This document shows, one piece after another, positions 33,384 to 47,063 of a DNA stretch of 64,000 nt. The notes beneath the pieces are model-generated. The model was not told the origin of the DNA. It saw only the letters and a list, made by a program, of their open reading frames with translations, and ran no database searches. The DNA is from Monoplex corrugatus (Eukaryota > Mollusca > Gastropoda > Littorinimorpha > Ranellidae), in contig CM060306.1 in assembly GCA_030674185.1 (NCBI GenBank), forward strand, positions 37,380,483-37,444,482, written 5' to 3'. Each line of letters starts with the position of its first letter. Position 1 is the stretch's first letter. The position numbers were made by a program, and so were the translations under genes.

Positions 33384-36300
33384 CTAAAAACATCACATAA
33401 AGAGATTTTAATCAACATGTTACTACACAAACAAAATGTACACATTTTGAGTCATATAATAGAAGCAAACAAAAAAGAAAAGTCAATGGAACAATACGAG
33501 CATACCACACACATGTTCGCACACACACACACACACACACCAGAGTGATAAAATGAAACGAAATAACAGAACATTAAAGAAAACCGTAAAACTTTCCCCA
33601 CAACACTGAGGCAGTAGGGGAATGAAGCGGTAGAGATGCAAATATTGAAAAAAATGGAGGGGAGGGAGGGGAGGAAGGAAAAAAAATGTAAGAGACCCGC
33701 TTTTCTTGAGATCAGCATTATGAGGGTAATGTCCATCTCATTCCTTGTACTGTGCTTTCCTCAACCCTCAACAGGCTTAGGTACCATTCACACCTGGGTG
33801 GGCTGGAAGGTGTATGCACAAAATTTCTCTTGAGCCAGACATGAACCTGTCTGGTCAGACTGGAAAGCCGAAGCTTTACATCTTGCAAACAAGCCTTCAA
33901 TAGTGGGCAAACAAGCCTTCAACAGAATGAAAGCAAAATAAAAACAACTCTTCCCTACAAATCATAAACGTAACAGTTCTCTCCCCTCCTTCCCAAGAAT
34001 CTGATATCCTGGGTTTAGTCAAAGTGATAATGTTTCTATTTTCATTTGTCCCTCTTTTTATTGTCTTTCTTTTTTTCAAAGCAGTAGAAGACAGGCTTAA
34101 AGGGAAAAATATTGGTGGGTGGAAGCTAAAACTTTGAGTGCTTATTCCATACAGTCTGTTCATTTCTCTCCTCTGCAGTCATTCACCATTCAAAAACAGA
34201 CGCAGGCCAAATTCTGCTCAGACTTAGCAACATATTTCATCTCAGATATGCATACATGTAGGTAATAAGAGTAACTGCACATAATTTCTATCAACACAAA
34301 CCCCATTAAAAGTACACTTGAGCATGTGTCCAATGCATACACATACAAAAAGGCATGCACATATGACTTCTGTTTGCTTAAAATCTGCAATCAAAAAGAC
34401 CTATTCAACTGAAACAAAATTAACAGATTACAAAATCTTTAGTTAACTGAAGCAAAATGAATAAAAATAAGGTACAGAGACAGTCACATTATTTGTTATT
34501 TAGAACACTTGACAGACCACGCCAAAGATCACAATGACTGACCTTTTTTCTGTTTTTTAAAACTAACTTCAGGTGGTGATGAAAATACTCTTCATTTTCA
34601 TTTTCTACAATACAAGGAATCACCGTCAGCTTTATGACTATCATAAAGGGTCTTCTGGATGGAGCAGTCGACTGGGAGTGTACAGCAGACCTCCCAGAGT
34701 GGAGAAATTACCCAGATGTCATCAGCAAGACAGGCATGAGACCAGACATCGCTCTCCACTCTGACTCCTCGAAACAAGTGATTCTGATAGAACTCACTGT
34801 GCCATACGAAAGCAGAATGGAAGAAGCACATATCTACAAGACCGAAAAATACGCCGGTCTTGCCAGCACCCTGAAGAAAGCAGGTCTGCGGGTCAAAATC
34901 TTCGCCATAGAGGTCGGGGCAAGAGGGTTTGTGGGCACCTCCGCTTATGATCTCATGAAACAACTCGCCATTTCTGGGAAGAAGAGGACTAGAGCCCTTA
35001 AAGCGATGGCAGAGGCAGCAGAAAGGAGCTCAAGCTGGATCTGGGCAAGGAGGAACGAAAAAAGTGAACTTCATAAGGATTAAATTCCCTACAGATGATG
35101 TGTGCCCCGTTAGCACATTGGTAAAACCGCGTACCGCAGTTCTGAAGCGCAGAATCGCCCAGGTTCGATCCCCGGCGTGGGAAAAAAAAAAAAAAAAAAA
35201 AAAATAGACAACAGCAGAAGGGCATCCAGGAGTCATGACCTGGATGTGGCCCGGCCCCCCGAGAGTGTAAGGAATTCAGGGCCGAAACACTTGTCTAAAG
35301 GGGGTTACTTCTCTGAAGACCTTCTGTTGTCTAGCTCTCCCTAGAGTTTCTTTCTACCTGCACATGGTCAGTCCATTGACTTCCGGGAATAGTTCGGAGG
35401 ACATTCGGGAAAGACCGAAGGACACTGGGAAAGACTAGATCTGCGGGCTTTGTGGGTTGGCTTCCCACCTTGCCTTTGATAACATGCCACGAGTTTTTCA
35501 AATGAAAGATGCTCCCAGGATTCACCGAAAGGGGGAGAGAATGATGAATCCATCGGCACTGACTCCATCACGACTGGAAACGCACAACGGACCATGATTA
35601 ATGACCAGTTGGAATTTCCGTGTGCGTGTGGAAGGAGATTCACCACCAAACGCGGCATGAAGATCCACAGGACAAAAATGGGCTGTTTGAAGACACATAC
35701 GAACCAGCAGCAGCGCACTGCGATAGCAGGTGAGACGTTGGATGACCAAGGCCAGGAATTAAACCATAGTGCCAAGGACATCCACGCTGACGGTTCTGAT
35801 GCGGATTTTGCACAAGCTCTTAACGCCAAACGTGGAAAACTCAATTTGCCGCCTGCCGGTGCAAAAGAACAATGGGAGAAATTAGATGAGGAACTTGTCC
35901 TTAAGCTGAATGCGCTAATAGGGAACAGTACGCTGGAACACAAACTTGACACATACGGAGACATCATATACTCTATCTGCAGGGACACTTATGGAGTGAA
36001 GCAGCCAAAGACAAAAACGCCTCCCCAGAAATCCAGAAGACAGCAACAGATGGAGAGCATCCGGAGGGAGAAAAGGAAGCTTAAAAAGCGAATGAAAACT
36101 GCCTCAGAATTCGAGAAGCAAGGGCTCCTGGAACTCTGGAAAGATCTGAAGGCCAAACACAATGCTCTCAGCAAAGTGGAATCAGCAAGGCGAAGAAAAA
36201 GCAAAAAGAAGAAGACTCAAGATCGTTTCTTCAAAGATCCCTTTGACTTTTCAAGAAAGCTGTTTGAACAACCCAAATCAGGGACTCTCACAGTGGGCAA

Positions 36301-39300
36301 GGAAACCCTAGAGCAGCATCTCAGGGAAACATATTCCGATTCTCAGCGCGAAGCACCACTTGAAATCCAGAATCTGGTTTGGCCTGCAGCGCCAGAAGGA
36401 AAATTCAATAACAAACCACCAACACTGGATGAAGTGAAGAACGTAGTAAAGAAAGCCAGAGCCAAGTCAGCACCTGGACCAAACGGAATACCATACCTGC
36501 TCTACAAGAAATGCCCAAAAGTGCTCGAGTGGCTCCACAAGATGATTCGATCAGCATGGAGGAACCAGAAGATCAGCGACCAATGGATGAGAGCTGAAGG
36601 AGTGTACATTCCGAAGGAGCAGAACTCCAGCAGCATCAATCAGTTCAGGCCAATATCACTTCTGAACGTCGAGGGGAAAATCTTCTTCTCTGTTATGGCA
36701 GCAAGATTGACAAAATACCTGACTGAAAACAAGTATCTGGATATGTCAGTCCAAAAGGGAGGCATACCAGGAATGCCTGGATGCTTGGAACATGCCACGT
36801 TGATTTGGGATGCCATCCAAAAAGCAAGAACAGAGAAGAGAGACATTGACGTAGTTTGGCTTGATCTGGCGAATGCATATGGATCAGTTCCACACGATAT
36901 GATCCAGCTGGCTCTTGAAATGTATCACATCCCAGAAAACATCCGAACAATGCTGAGGAAGTATTTCCAAGGGTTCTCAATGCGGTTCTCTACCAAAGAA
37001 TACACCACGGACTGGATAGACCTAGAGGTGGGCATTGCAATGGGCTGTGCAATCTCTCCCATACTGTTCGTGTTGGCAATGGAAGTCATCTTGAAAGCTG
37101 CAATGAAGAGTTCAGGTCCAGTGAATCTGGGAGATGGATACCAGATGCCTCCTCTGAAAGCTTTCATGGATGACACAACAGTCTTGTCCACGGATGAGGA
37201 AGAGACACACCAAATCTTAAAGCAGCTGGATGAGCTGGTGGCCTCTTCAAGAATGAGGTTCAAACCTAAGAAATCCCGAAGTCTCTCACTGCGAAAAGGA
37301 AAAGTGGCAGATTCAGTCAAATTCATGGTAGCCAACCAAGCCATCCCCACTGTCACAGAAGAGCCAGTAAAAAGTCTCGGAAGATGGTATGATGACTCCC
37401 TGAAAGACACACAAAGGGGATGTGAAACCAAGCAAACAGCAGAAGAAGGCCTGAAGAAAATAGATAACTGCGGACTGCCAGGCAAATACAAAGTCTGGTG
37501 TCTACAGTTCATGCTGATACCAAAGCTGCTGTGGCCACTGCTAATCTATGACATTTGCACCAGCACAGTCGAAGCAATGGAAGCCAAAATCAACAAATAC
37601 ACAAGAAAATGGCTCGGTGTCCCACCTGGTCTCACTGATGTTGCATTCTACTGTCGTCAAGCAATGCTGAAGCTACCTCTCAAATCCATAGTGGAGGAAT
37701 ACAAAGTTGGAAAAGCAAGACTGTTGAGCATGCTGGAGGAATCGGAAGACAATATCGTGAGATCAGTTCATCCAAAGCTGAGAACTGGCAGAAAGTGGAA
37801 AGTCCAAGAGGCTGTAAACAATGCCAAGAGAAACCTCAGCATCAAAGAAATAATTGGACACACGCAAACCAACAGACAGGGACTGGGAGCAACAAAAATG
37901 CAGTGGTGGTCCAAAGCCAAAGGGAAGGAAAAAAGAGACATGATCATACAGGAGTTGAAGGAAGAAGAAGATGTCAAAAGAGTGCAGAAGGCAGTCCAGC
38001 AAGGTCAACAGGGGCAATGGACAACATGGGACAGTGCACTCCAAAGAAGTCTCAGCTGGAACGATATGTGGCACATGGCTCCTCTAAGGATAAGCTTCCT
38101 CCTCAGATCTGTATATGACCTGCTCCCCTCGAATGCAAACTTAGTGAAATGGGGGAAAGCAGACGACCCAGCATGTCCGCTCTGTCAGAAGAAACAAACA
38201 GTGGAACATGTCCTAAGCTCTTGCAAAGTAGCGCTAGCCCAAGGAAGGTATACATGGAGGCACAACCAAGTTCTGAAAGTGATCACAGATGTGGTTAGCG
38301 AAAAAACCATGACCCCAAACGCACCAATTGCTATGACAACGTTCTACAAAGCAGGAGGGAAACAGGTCTGGCCCGAAAGTGCTATGACAACCAGCACATT
38401 GCCAAAGGGTCTTCTGGATGGAGCAGTCGACTGGGAGTGTACAGCAGACCTCCCAGAGTGGAGAAATTACCCAGATGTCATCAGCAAGACAGGCATGAGA
38501 CCAGACATCGCTCTCCACTCTGACTCCTCGAAACAAGTGATTCTGATAGAACTCACTGTGCCATACGAAAGCAGAATGGAAGAAGCACATATCTACAAGA
38601 CCGAAAAATACGCCGGTCTTGCCAGCACCCTGAAGAAAGCAGGTCTGCGGGTCAAAATCTTCGCCATAGAGGTCGGGGCAAGAGGGTTTGTGGGCACCTC
38701 CGCTTATGATCTCATGAAACAACTCGCCATTTCTGGGAAGAAGAGGACTAGAGCCCTTAAAGCGATGGCAGAGGCAGCAGAAAGGAGCTCAAGCTGGATC
38801 TGGGCAAGGAGGAACGAAAAAAGTGAACTTCATAAGGATTAAATTCCCTACAGATGATGTGTGCCCCGTTAGCACATTGGTAAAACCGCGTACCGCAGTT
38901 CTGAAGTGCAGAATCGCCCAGGTTCGATCCCCGGCGTGGGGAAAAAAAAAAAAAAAAAAAAATAGACAACAGCAGAAGGGCATCCAGGAGTCATGACCTG
39001 GATGTGGCCCGGCCCCCCGAGAGTGTAAGGAATTCAGGGCCGAAACACTTGTCTAAAGGGGGTTACTTCTCTGAAGACCTTCTGTTGTCTAGCTCTCCCT
39101 AGAGTTTCTTTCTACCTATCATTTTATTATTACTCAAGCAAGATGCAACTGCTGAGGCCTTGTACATGTGGCAGTTACTACACCTGTGGATTACGAGCAT
39201 AAGGACAAAGAATAGGAAGAGGATCGCATGCCCTCTCCATACTTCAAAATTCCCTGTGCTGGTCAGGCATACAGGCATGCCAGAACAACGAGACAAGATG

Positions 39301-42300
39301 CTGTGTTTCAGCCAGCACCAGCTCTGGCTTCTGGTGCTTCACTGCTTCCAACTGTCATAAACACCTAGATGATAAAAACTGCAGGCAAATTCTCCTACTT
39401 TTTTAATTAAGTCAGCAGCAATGGATGTCTTGAAGCTGAGCTGGCACTAAGCATTTCCCAAGGCTAGTTCTGCTTTGGAAGACCGATGAAGAGGTGGCAA
39501 GATCAAGATAAGAAGCTTGCCACAGACTGCTGTGTACAGAGCATTCATCTTGACCATCCTACTGTACTGTTTCGAGAAACAGACTAGGTACTGACCGCAC
39601 ATTCAACAACTTGAATGGTTCCACCAAAGATGTACATATAAAATCTGCAGCATTACAGAGCAAGATAAAGTGTCCAACCATTAAGGCCTGAAGAAGTGAG
39701 GAATGCCAATTGCAGATCATCTACTCATCAAATGCCAATTCCATTACACTAGACATGTCCTTACGAAATACAACCCGCATCCCAAGGACACTCATGTACA
39801 GAGACTAAGTAACATAACTCTTGAGAGTCACGGAGTGAACTCCGTGACTCTCAAGAGTTATGTTACTTAGTTGATATTTAAAATTCTCCCTGCTTCCCTC
39901 TTATTTCCTTTGGTATTACATGTACAGAGAGTTAAAGCAAGGATAACAAGACCAGGGACGGCCACTTAAGTGATACAAAGATACTCTGAACACCAATCTC
40001 ATCAGCTATGGCATTAAAACCATTCATTGGAAAGACGTTGCCTGCAACCGAAAATGCTGGTCAAAGCAGTGTGCAACTGCATTTGGACAAAGCAGCATAG
40101 CTGCTATGCAATAAAAAAAAGGATCAACGGAAGCAGAAACTAAGGCCGCAGGACTCCTTCCCATTCGACAACTGTGGAAGAATAAGTGCCTCCAGGATCG
40201 GTCTTGTATCCCACATGAATATCAACATCAGACAAGCTACTGAATCGTAGGATCAACAGGACAGTGTATCCCATCAACAGTCAAGCTGGGAAAGCACATT
40301 TACAAAGAAACGTACATACACATCTCAATGAAACAATGTATGTGTCCAAACCTTTTATTTAAAATGTATCATGAACAATAAACAATGTTTTCTCAGATGA
40401 GAGTATACATGCTATTTGGTCAACACTGTGCAGACAATATGTTGCTGCAAGTCTGAATTGCCAGTCTCTGATAGATGTGCGTACTGAGTATTTTCAAGTT
40501 TCAATAAGCTACTGAGGATGACCATGCCTTACAGATTCTTTAGCATGCACATCTGATGTTCTGAATCATACACACACATGGAGGTTCAAGCATGAGTAGG
40601 TCTATACATGTGTGGACCTGGGAGAAAAGAAAAATCTCCACCCCTTACCTACCAGGTAGTATCCAAGCAGAGTCAAACTCAGAACTTTCAACTGGAAGGT
40701 CGACATCCTAAGCTAAAGCATCTGTGCCCATCATGTTTAAACTTGAAATGCATCTGATATTACGTCTAGGCAAGAGAACAATTTTTTTTCTGTAAATGTT
40801 TGCCCAAGTTTGAAATGTGCTTAATGATATGCCCTGGCGAAAGTCAATTTTCAGTACCGTAAGTAAAAAACAAACAAACAAACAGACAATCGAACAAACC
40901 CAAAACAACAATAACAAAACAAAACCAAACTTAAAAAAATAAAGACCAACCAAAAACCTATACTACTCAGTTCCCCACCTCCCCTATCCAAACAAGAAAT
41001 AATCAAAGAACAAAAAAAATATTAAAATACTGGTAAAAATTTTTGCAAAAGACAAAAGCACAACTCATTCAGTAATTACCTTGCATGCTCCTTCAGAGCC
41101 GGCCTCCTTGAAGTCCTCATAGTTCATCACCTCAGCCATGATGAACCCTTTCTCAAAATCTGTGTGGATTCGACCTGCAGCTCCTGGTGCCTTTGTTCCC
41201 ATCTGTCAGCAGTTATATTTAACACAGGGTGAGTGTGTATGACTGCTAAAGACTGATTTGACATATTATACTCCATAATATGAGCTCGTATAAAGTATGG
41301 GAAGCAAAATTGCTTTATTCATTTTAAAATGTCCATGAAATTATTATACATACATGACCTGGTAATTTATTAAAATTAATACAGCTAACATTAGCAATGC
41401 CGTGCGAACCGAAACGCGAAGTCAAAAATTTGTGGTACCAAAAACTGGGGAAAACCGGGGCCAGCCGCAAAACTGGGGGGTCTTCAGTTCAATCAAGTAT
41501 TACTGCCTCTTTAATCGGTGTTTCATTCTTATTTTTTGTCTTATGTGAATAAGAAATGAATAAAGATTTGAATGATTGCCTTTTTATATACTTAGAGCGA
41601 AAATGGAATTAGTTATTTGATGAGAAAGTCGAAAATCCGCGTTTCGGGCGCAATCGCGGCGACGGTATGCGTTTAGAATCGAAGTTTGTTCGGGATGCTT
41701 CGCTATTTCGGTTCGGTACGGCTATATTTGTGAACCAATCACATTGTAATTTTGCAGCCAATGAGAATTAATGTAACAGAATGATATATCCCAAACGATA
41801 GCTATGTGTGCCAGTTTCAAACAGAGATCGACGCTTCCAAAGTTTTGCTTTTTTTCATCAGAAAAGTTTGCAGCTAAGTCGCCATTTTTGGAACTTGTCG
41901 TCGGCGGGATTCGATTTTACATGCTTTTTTCTATATACAAGTGTAATATGAAATCAATTTGATGTAAAATACGGCCGTACGCCAACTTTCTACATGAGGA
42001 TCTGTACCAGATCAAGTACTTCTAGCAAAACAACATCGGAATGTGCCGACGCCAGTAACCTGAGTAGGCCTACAACGCGAAACAGAACGCTGTGCAAGTT
42101 TCAGCTCGGCAAGTTTTGCGCTGTCAGACAAAGACTAGATCTAGCAATCAACAGATCAAGTTCTGTTTTATCTGTAACATTGTATTTTTCAAGAAAAGGA
42201 CAACTGCGTTTGAACTCGATTCGGAGTTGTTAGCCGAAGCTTGGTTTGTCAACCATTTCCTTCCCGAGGTCATGCTAATTTGCATGTCGCTGTGTAGACC

Positions 42301-45300
42301 TGCTCACCCCACGGTGATCGATGGGCTTCCCGGGACCGTGGAAAATGGGTTTGCCCAAACAGAGGGGTGCGCATACCCGCCTCCTCCAACTCACTCTCTC
42401 ACTCAAATAAATGAATGAATAAACAGATCTAAATAATTTTTTTTTCAAATCAACAAACAATTCTGTGCAAGTCATTGTACTTTCCTTGACATGAATCTCT
42501 CTCTCTCTTAGAGAACAAGAAATGAATAAATAAGTAAATAGGCCCCAGTACATTCATATCCAAGTCATTGTTAACAGGCATGATCCTCTCTCTCTTTCTC
42601 TCTCTCTGACAACACACACACACTAATACACACAGAGATTTAGAATGTCACAAAACAAAATCTGTTCATTGTTATAATATTCTTTATTTAGGTTTTGAAA
42701 CTGAATAGAAGGCTATGAGTTGTATTATTTGTAAAGTAGGCCATCCATTAGCTTACGTAGTTGTTTCAATTTGTAGTCAGTATCTGGAAAGGATAGGCCT
42801 ATTGTCATTAATTTGTTTTAACGGGAAGATTGCATCTTATTTATAGTAGCCTATTATTGATTCGTATTAAAGGGCAAGAGTACACTGGAAACACTTAGGA
42901 TTGCTCTGCTTTGGTGGATTTTTACCAGTAATATGCTAAAAATCAAAGTTGCGAGTTTGGGCTTAATGTTAAAGTAATATTGATTTGGAGACTATGCATT
43001 ATGGTTTCCTTTCCTTTCCAGTCTCTCAATGAATAGTATATATTATGCAGAAATTCATATATTTCTCTATTGTAGGAGTTAAGTGACCTGTTCCTGAATG
43101 GCGAGTGGTCCCATATCCTTCCAGAAGTTTTCTTTTGACGCTGGCTGTGCTAAGTGTTCGGGGACTTGACTCATCCACAGTCAGTCAGTCAGTTTTCTAA
43201 ACACTGATGAATAAAATAAAAATCAAATGTACTGTGCAAAAATCTTGTCTGATATGTTTTCCTCTGTGTGTGTGTATGTGTATGTGTTGTATGTGTGTGT
43301 GCATGTGTATGTGTGTGTGTTTAGTTTTAGTAGAATATTGATCAGATGATATTTTTGGATAGCCTGCAGCATAAAAGCATGCGGTAATTTTTAATATTTC
43401 AACTATTTAAGTGATTCCAGAAGTCATTGATTCTCAGATTTCCTTTTATATGTACAGAAACTGACGAAATATTACAATTTATTCATAAAACTACTAAAGT
43501 AGCGAGTCGTGACTTTTTTGGTTTAATTTGCAGTAATAAGACACTTGAACGATGAGCAAAATAATTTTATATCTATCTCATGAAATGATTATGTATCCTT
43601 GTTTTGTTTCTAGCTTCATTTTTGTCTGTTATTAATACAATATAGGCAATTATTAATGAAAAACCAATAAAACATGCCAAATATCACATGTTTCCTGTAA
43701 TAAGACAAAAATGGCTCATCGCAGAGTTAAGATAATGGTTTCATTCAATTCGGCATACAAAAATACATCATCGATCAAAATTTTATGACATTTGGTCCTG
43801 TCTGTCTCTCACAATTACAAAATGAATGTCATTTCCAGCACACAGCTGTGCAAAACTGGCCAAATCGTTCTCTTTAGTTTACCTGCGAACGGCAGCTGTA
43901 GGCCTGCAAAGCCTGGCATTCCAGAGTGGGGGAAGGGGTGGGATGCGGGGTCGAGACAGGGTCACGGCAGTAGCTGCGGATGAATCCCTTCTTTGTCTGT
44001 ATTAAAACTTGATCATTTCACCCGATCTTCTCTTGTCTGTAGACACGGAACCTAAGATATCTGGATGTTGATTTTTTGTGATTTACAAGTTTGTTGTAAG
44101 TGCCCGTGTTACGTCTAAGAATTAGAATTTGTACCGTTGGCTGAAGTTTGTAATTTACAAACTTTTGCAGTGACTATGTGTTCAGCTGCTGTGCTTTTTT
44201 GTTAAAACGTGTATTCTTCACGTGTTAAAACTTCTAATTCCACTGATGCTGATTTTTTGTCCCCCCCCCCTTTTTTTTTTAATCGTTTTCTCATCCTTTG
44301 TTCTCGTTTTATTTCATCTATTTATTTATTTATTTTTTTGGCGTTGACTTGGAGACTGGTTTCCAAATATATAGATCTATATGATGCTGAAGTGTTGATG
44401 TGTATGAAGTTAAGTGAAAGTTTAAGGATAAGTTACTCACTATAATCTGCTTTGAACATCACATCATTCAGTCTTGTACTCAGAGCACTGTTGTGAGAGA
44501 ATTGAACAGTTTTGTTGTTTTGATCGTAGTTCTTTCCTTACGTATTAGTGTTAAGTGTTGTGTGTATAATTGAACAATGGCTGTTGTTTATGAACACACT
44601 GCATTTTTGCACAATGAGAGACTTCAGTCTTTGTGTCGAGCATGTGGTGGGTGTTCCAGCAAAAAAAACAACAAAGCCCAGGGCTCCCATTCTCTGTCAG
44701 TATGTGTTCATAGTGCTATGCACGGCTGAGAAAACTGAAGATGTCGTCTGTTCATCGAAAACAATAATGAAAACCAGTCTGTCTGATGTGGAGAAGGCGG
44801 CACTGATGTGGGTTAACTTTGATGCAGCCTTGTCTGTTCACCAGTGTTCCGTTTGCTTTGTGTTTGTCAGTCAAACAAAGGGAGGAAGGCCAGCCAAGAG
44901 AAAGAGAAGCTCACAACAAATTGACTGACATGTGCAGTTCAGTGTACACTATTCATTACTGTGTTAAAACTTCAACCTGCATTCAACACGCACCCGGCAG
45001 TGTGTGATGACCAACCTCTTGACCCCAATTCAGTGGGGTAATTAAAACGCGTACCTCTCCTCTCAGTTCAGGTCGAAAACTTTCAAGTAAGTGGAGGTGC
45101 ACGCTGGCATGCTGCAGTTTGTGTGGCATGTTGTTCTGTGTGCATAGAAACTGTCAGGACTGCAATAACGGCGGTTTAAAACAGCAAAATTTTGTGAAAT
45201 CGGAAATTATCCGTCTCCGTACTTGTGATTGTGCATATATTTGAACTAACACTGCAGTCTGCTTTGACAGTCAAACATATTCGTGTTTGGTGTCATTTTA

Positions 45301-47032
45301 AAGCTCGTGGTTCTGGCCATCCAGCTATCTACAATACACTCTAGTTTGGCCAAAGCGCTTTAAAAAAATGTAGCATTTAAAGTCATACCCATTTCCCCTA
45401 GTTAAACGCCAGATGTCAGCTATGGCTGCTGACAGGCGAGATATAAACAATCTGCCCAGGGAAGGCAGGCATCATGGTCGGGTCACGCATAGGTCAGCGC
45501 GCTCGGCTCAGCAACTAAAGGGAAGGGTTGGAACAGCAGTGAGCAAAATCAGCATACCATGCCATTTGATGGGTTTGTTCTGTGACAGCTGGTCCTTCTT
45601 TGTCCCACTAAAAGTCGTGGTACCAAAATTTAAGAATTTTTTTACGCTTCAAATTCGAATATCTCGTGAACTAATAGTCCGATCTGAAAAATTTAAACTG
45701 CTTTTTACTCAGAATAACAATATCTTCAAAACCATATAAATCTTTTAACTCAAAACCCAATTTCAATTTTTCATGCGGCACTGTACTAACATTCATAGTC
45801 TGAAGTTCCAATAATCATGAGTATCGCTTTATCAAGGTTGTGCTATTTGCTGTTATTTTGCATGAGGGGATTTCATGTTTTTTACAGTCTTCCTGCTGTT
45901 TAGTTCCAAGCCCTTACCTTTGCTTTCTATTTCTAGTATATTCACAAGGTTTTGTAGGTCCTTTTCATTTTCTGCAATTAGCATGGTGTCATCTGCGTAT
46001 CGAATGTTGTTTATCATTTCCCCTCCAACCTTTAATTCAGAGTCTTCTTCTAGGTTTCTCATGATGTTTTCGCTGTTAAGTGAAAACAGATCTGGTGACA
46101 AAACACAACCCTGTCTGACTCCTCTTTTGATGTTTTGGAATGAGCTTATATTGTTTTCTATTATCATGCAGCTATTGTTCCCAGTACATATTTCTGATTA
46201 TTCGTAGATCTTTTCCATCAACACTGAGTCTCTCCAGTTGGTTGATCAATTCTTCATGTCTTACCCGATCGAAAGCCTTGGTATAGTCAACAAAGCATAA
46301 ATACAAATCCTTATTCATCTCAATTGACCTCTCTATGATAGTTCTTAGGATGTATATGGCATTAATAGTTCCTTTCCCTTCCACAAATCCACACTGTTCT
46401 TCTGCTATTTCTTTTTTGATTCTATTCCTTGAATGTTATATTGAACCAATACTGTTTTACGGATGTGAGGTGTGGACCGCCAACAGGCAAAGCCAGAACA
46501 AGATTGACGCAACCAAGATGTGGTTTCTAAGAAGAATGTTGAGAGCTCCATGGACAGCAAAGAAAACAAACGAGACAGTCTTGATGGAGGCAGACACAAC
46601 TACATCATTCATAAGGAAGATTAGGAAAAGACAGGCAACATTTATAGGCCATTTTATGAGGAAAGGGGATTTGGAGCACCTGGTCACAAGGAGAAAGCTG
46701 GAGGGAAAGAGAGCACCAGGTAGACCCAGGGAGAAAATGCTAGACGGACTTGCAGAGTGGCTGAAGACCAGAAGGGTGGAGGAGATGCTTGGGGCAACAA
46801 GAGATAGAGACAGATGGAAGTCCATGATCGCCAACGCCATGCGGCAGGGCACCTGATGATGATGATGATTGCTTTATCAAAACTTGGCATCATTATCAAA
46901 ACCATCTTTTTCATGCTGCAGGTATTTATGATAAAAACTGTCTTCCTTCCTCCACTGGACAATTCTGGCATGACTTTAAAACGATGCTATTAAAAGATAA
47001 ACAAAAATTTGATTTTCCCTTTTACTATATAC

Positions 47033-47063
<31 letters not shown>

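Larger units (their letters stand above)
35360..39117 (+). mobile_element. Full-length RLE-type non-LTR retrotransposon
   Basis: A 3758-bp element made of a 234-bp 5' UTR, a single intact ORF (35594-38842) and a 275-bp 3' UTR with a tRNA-like module and an A tract. The 3' end is set by identity with the truncated copy (both end TTTCTTTCTACCT). The 5' end is set by the junction at 35359/35360. ATCAT at 39118-39122 is the right-hand target duplication. The element lies antisense in the last OLA1 intron. The near-identity of the two copies suggests a recent event. Confidence 0.9.

Noticed and set aside
34634..35083. 149-residue frame as an independent nuclease gene
   Set aside because: It is the C-terminus of the RLE LINE ORF in a 5'-truncated copy, with the apparent start Met lying in flanking DNA.
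39804..39871. Transcription terminator hairpin
   Set aside because: Eukaryotic context, no downstream U-tract function expected, and the palindrome is the start of an insertion with a 12-bp TSD.
44548..44928. 126-residue protein-coding exon
   Set aside because: Only the basic [10 protein letters not shown] tail is suggestive; no family match, splice context or repeat-independent support.
41385..45800. hAT transposon with 8-bp TSD CTAACATT
   Set aside because: CTAACATT occurs at both edges but is not directly adjacent to matching termini on both sides; the inverted end similarity is only 8 of 11 bases.
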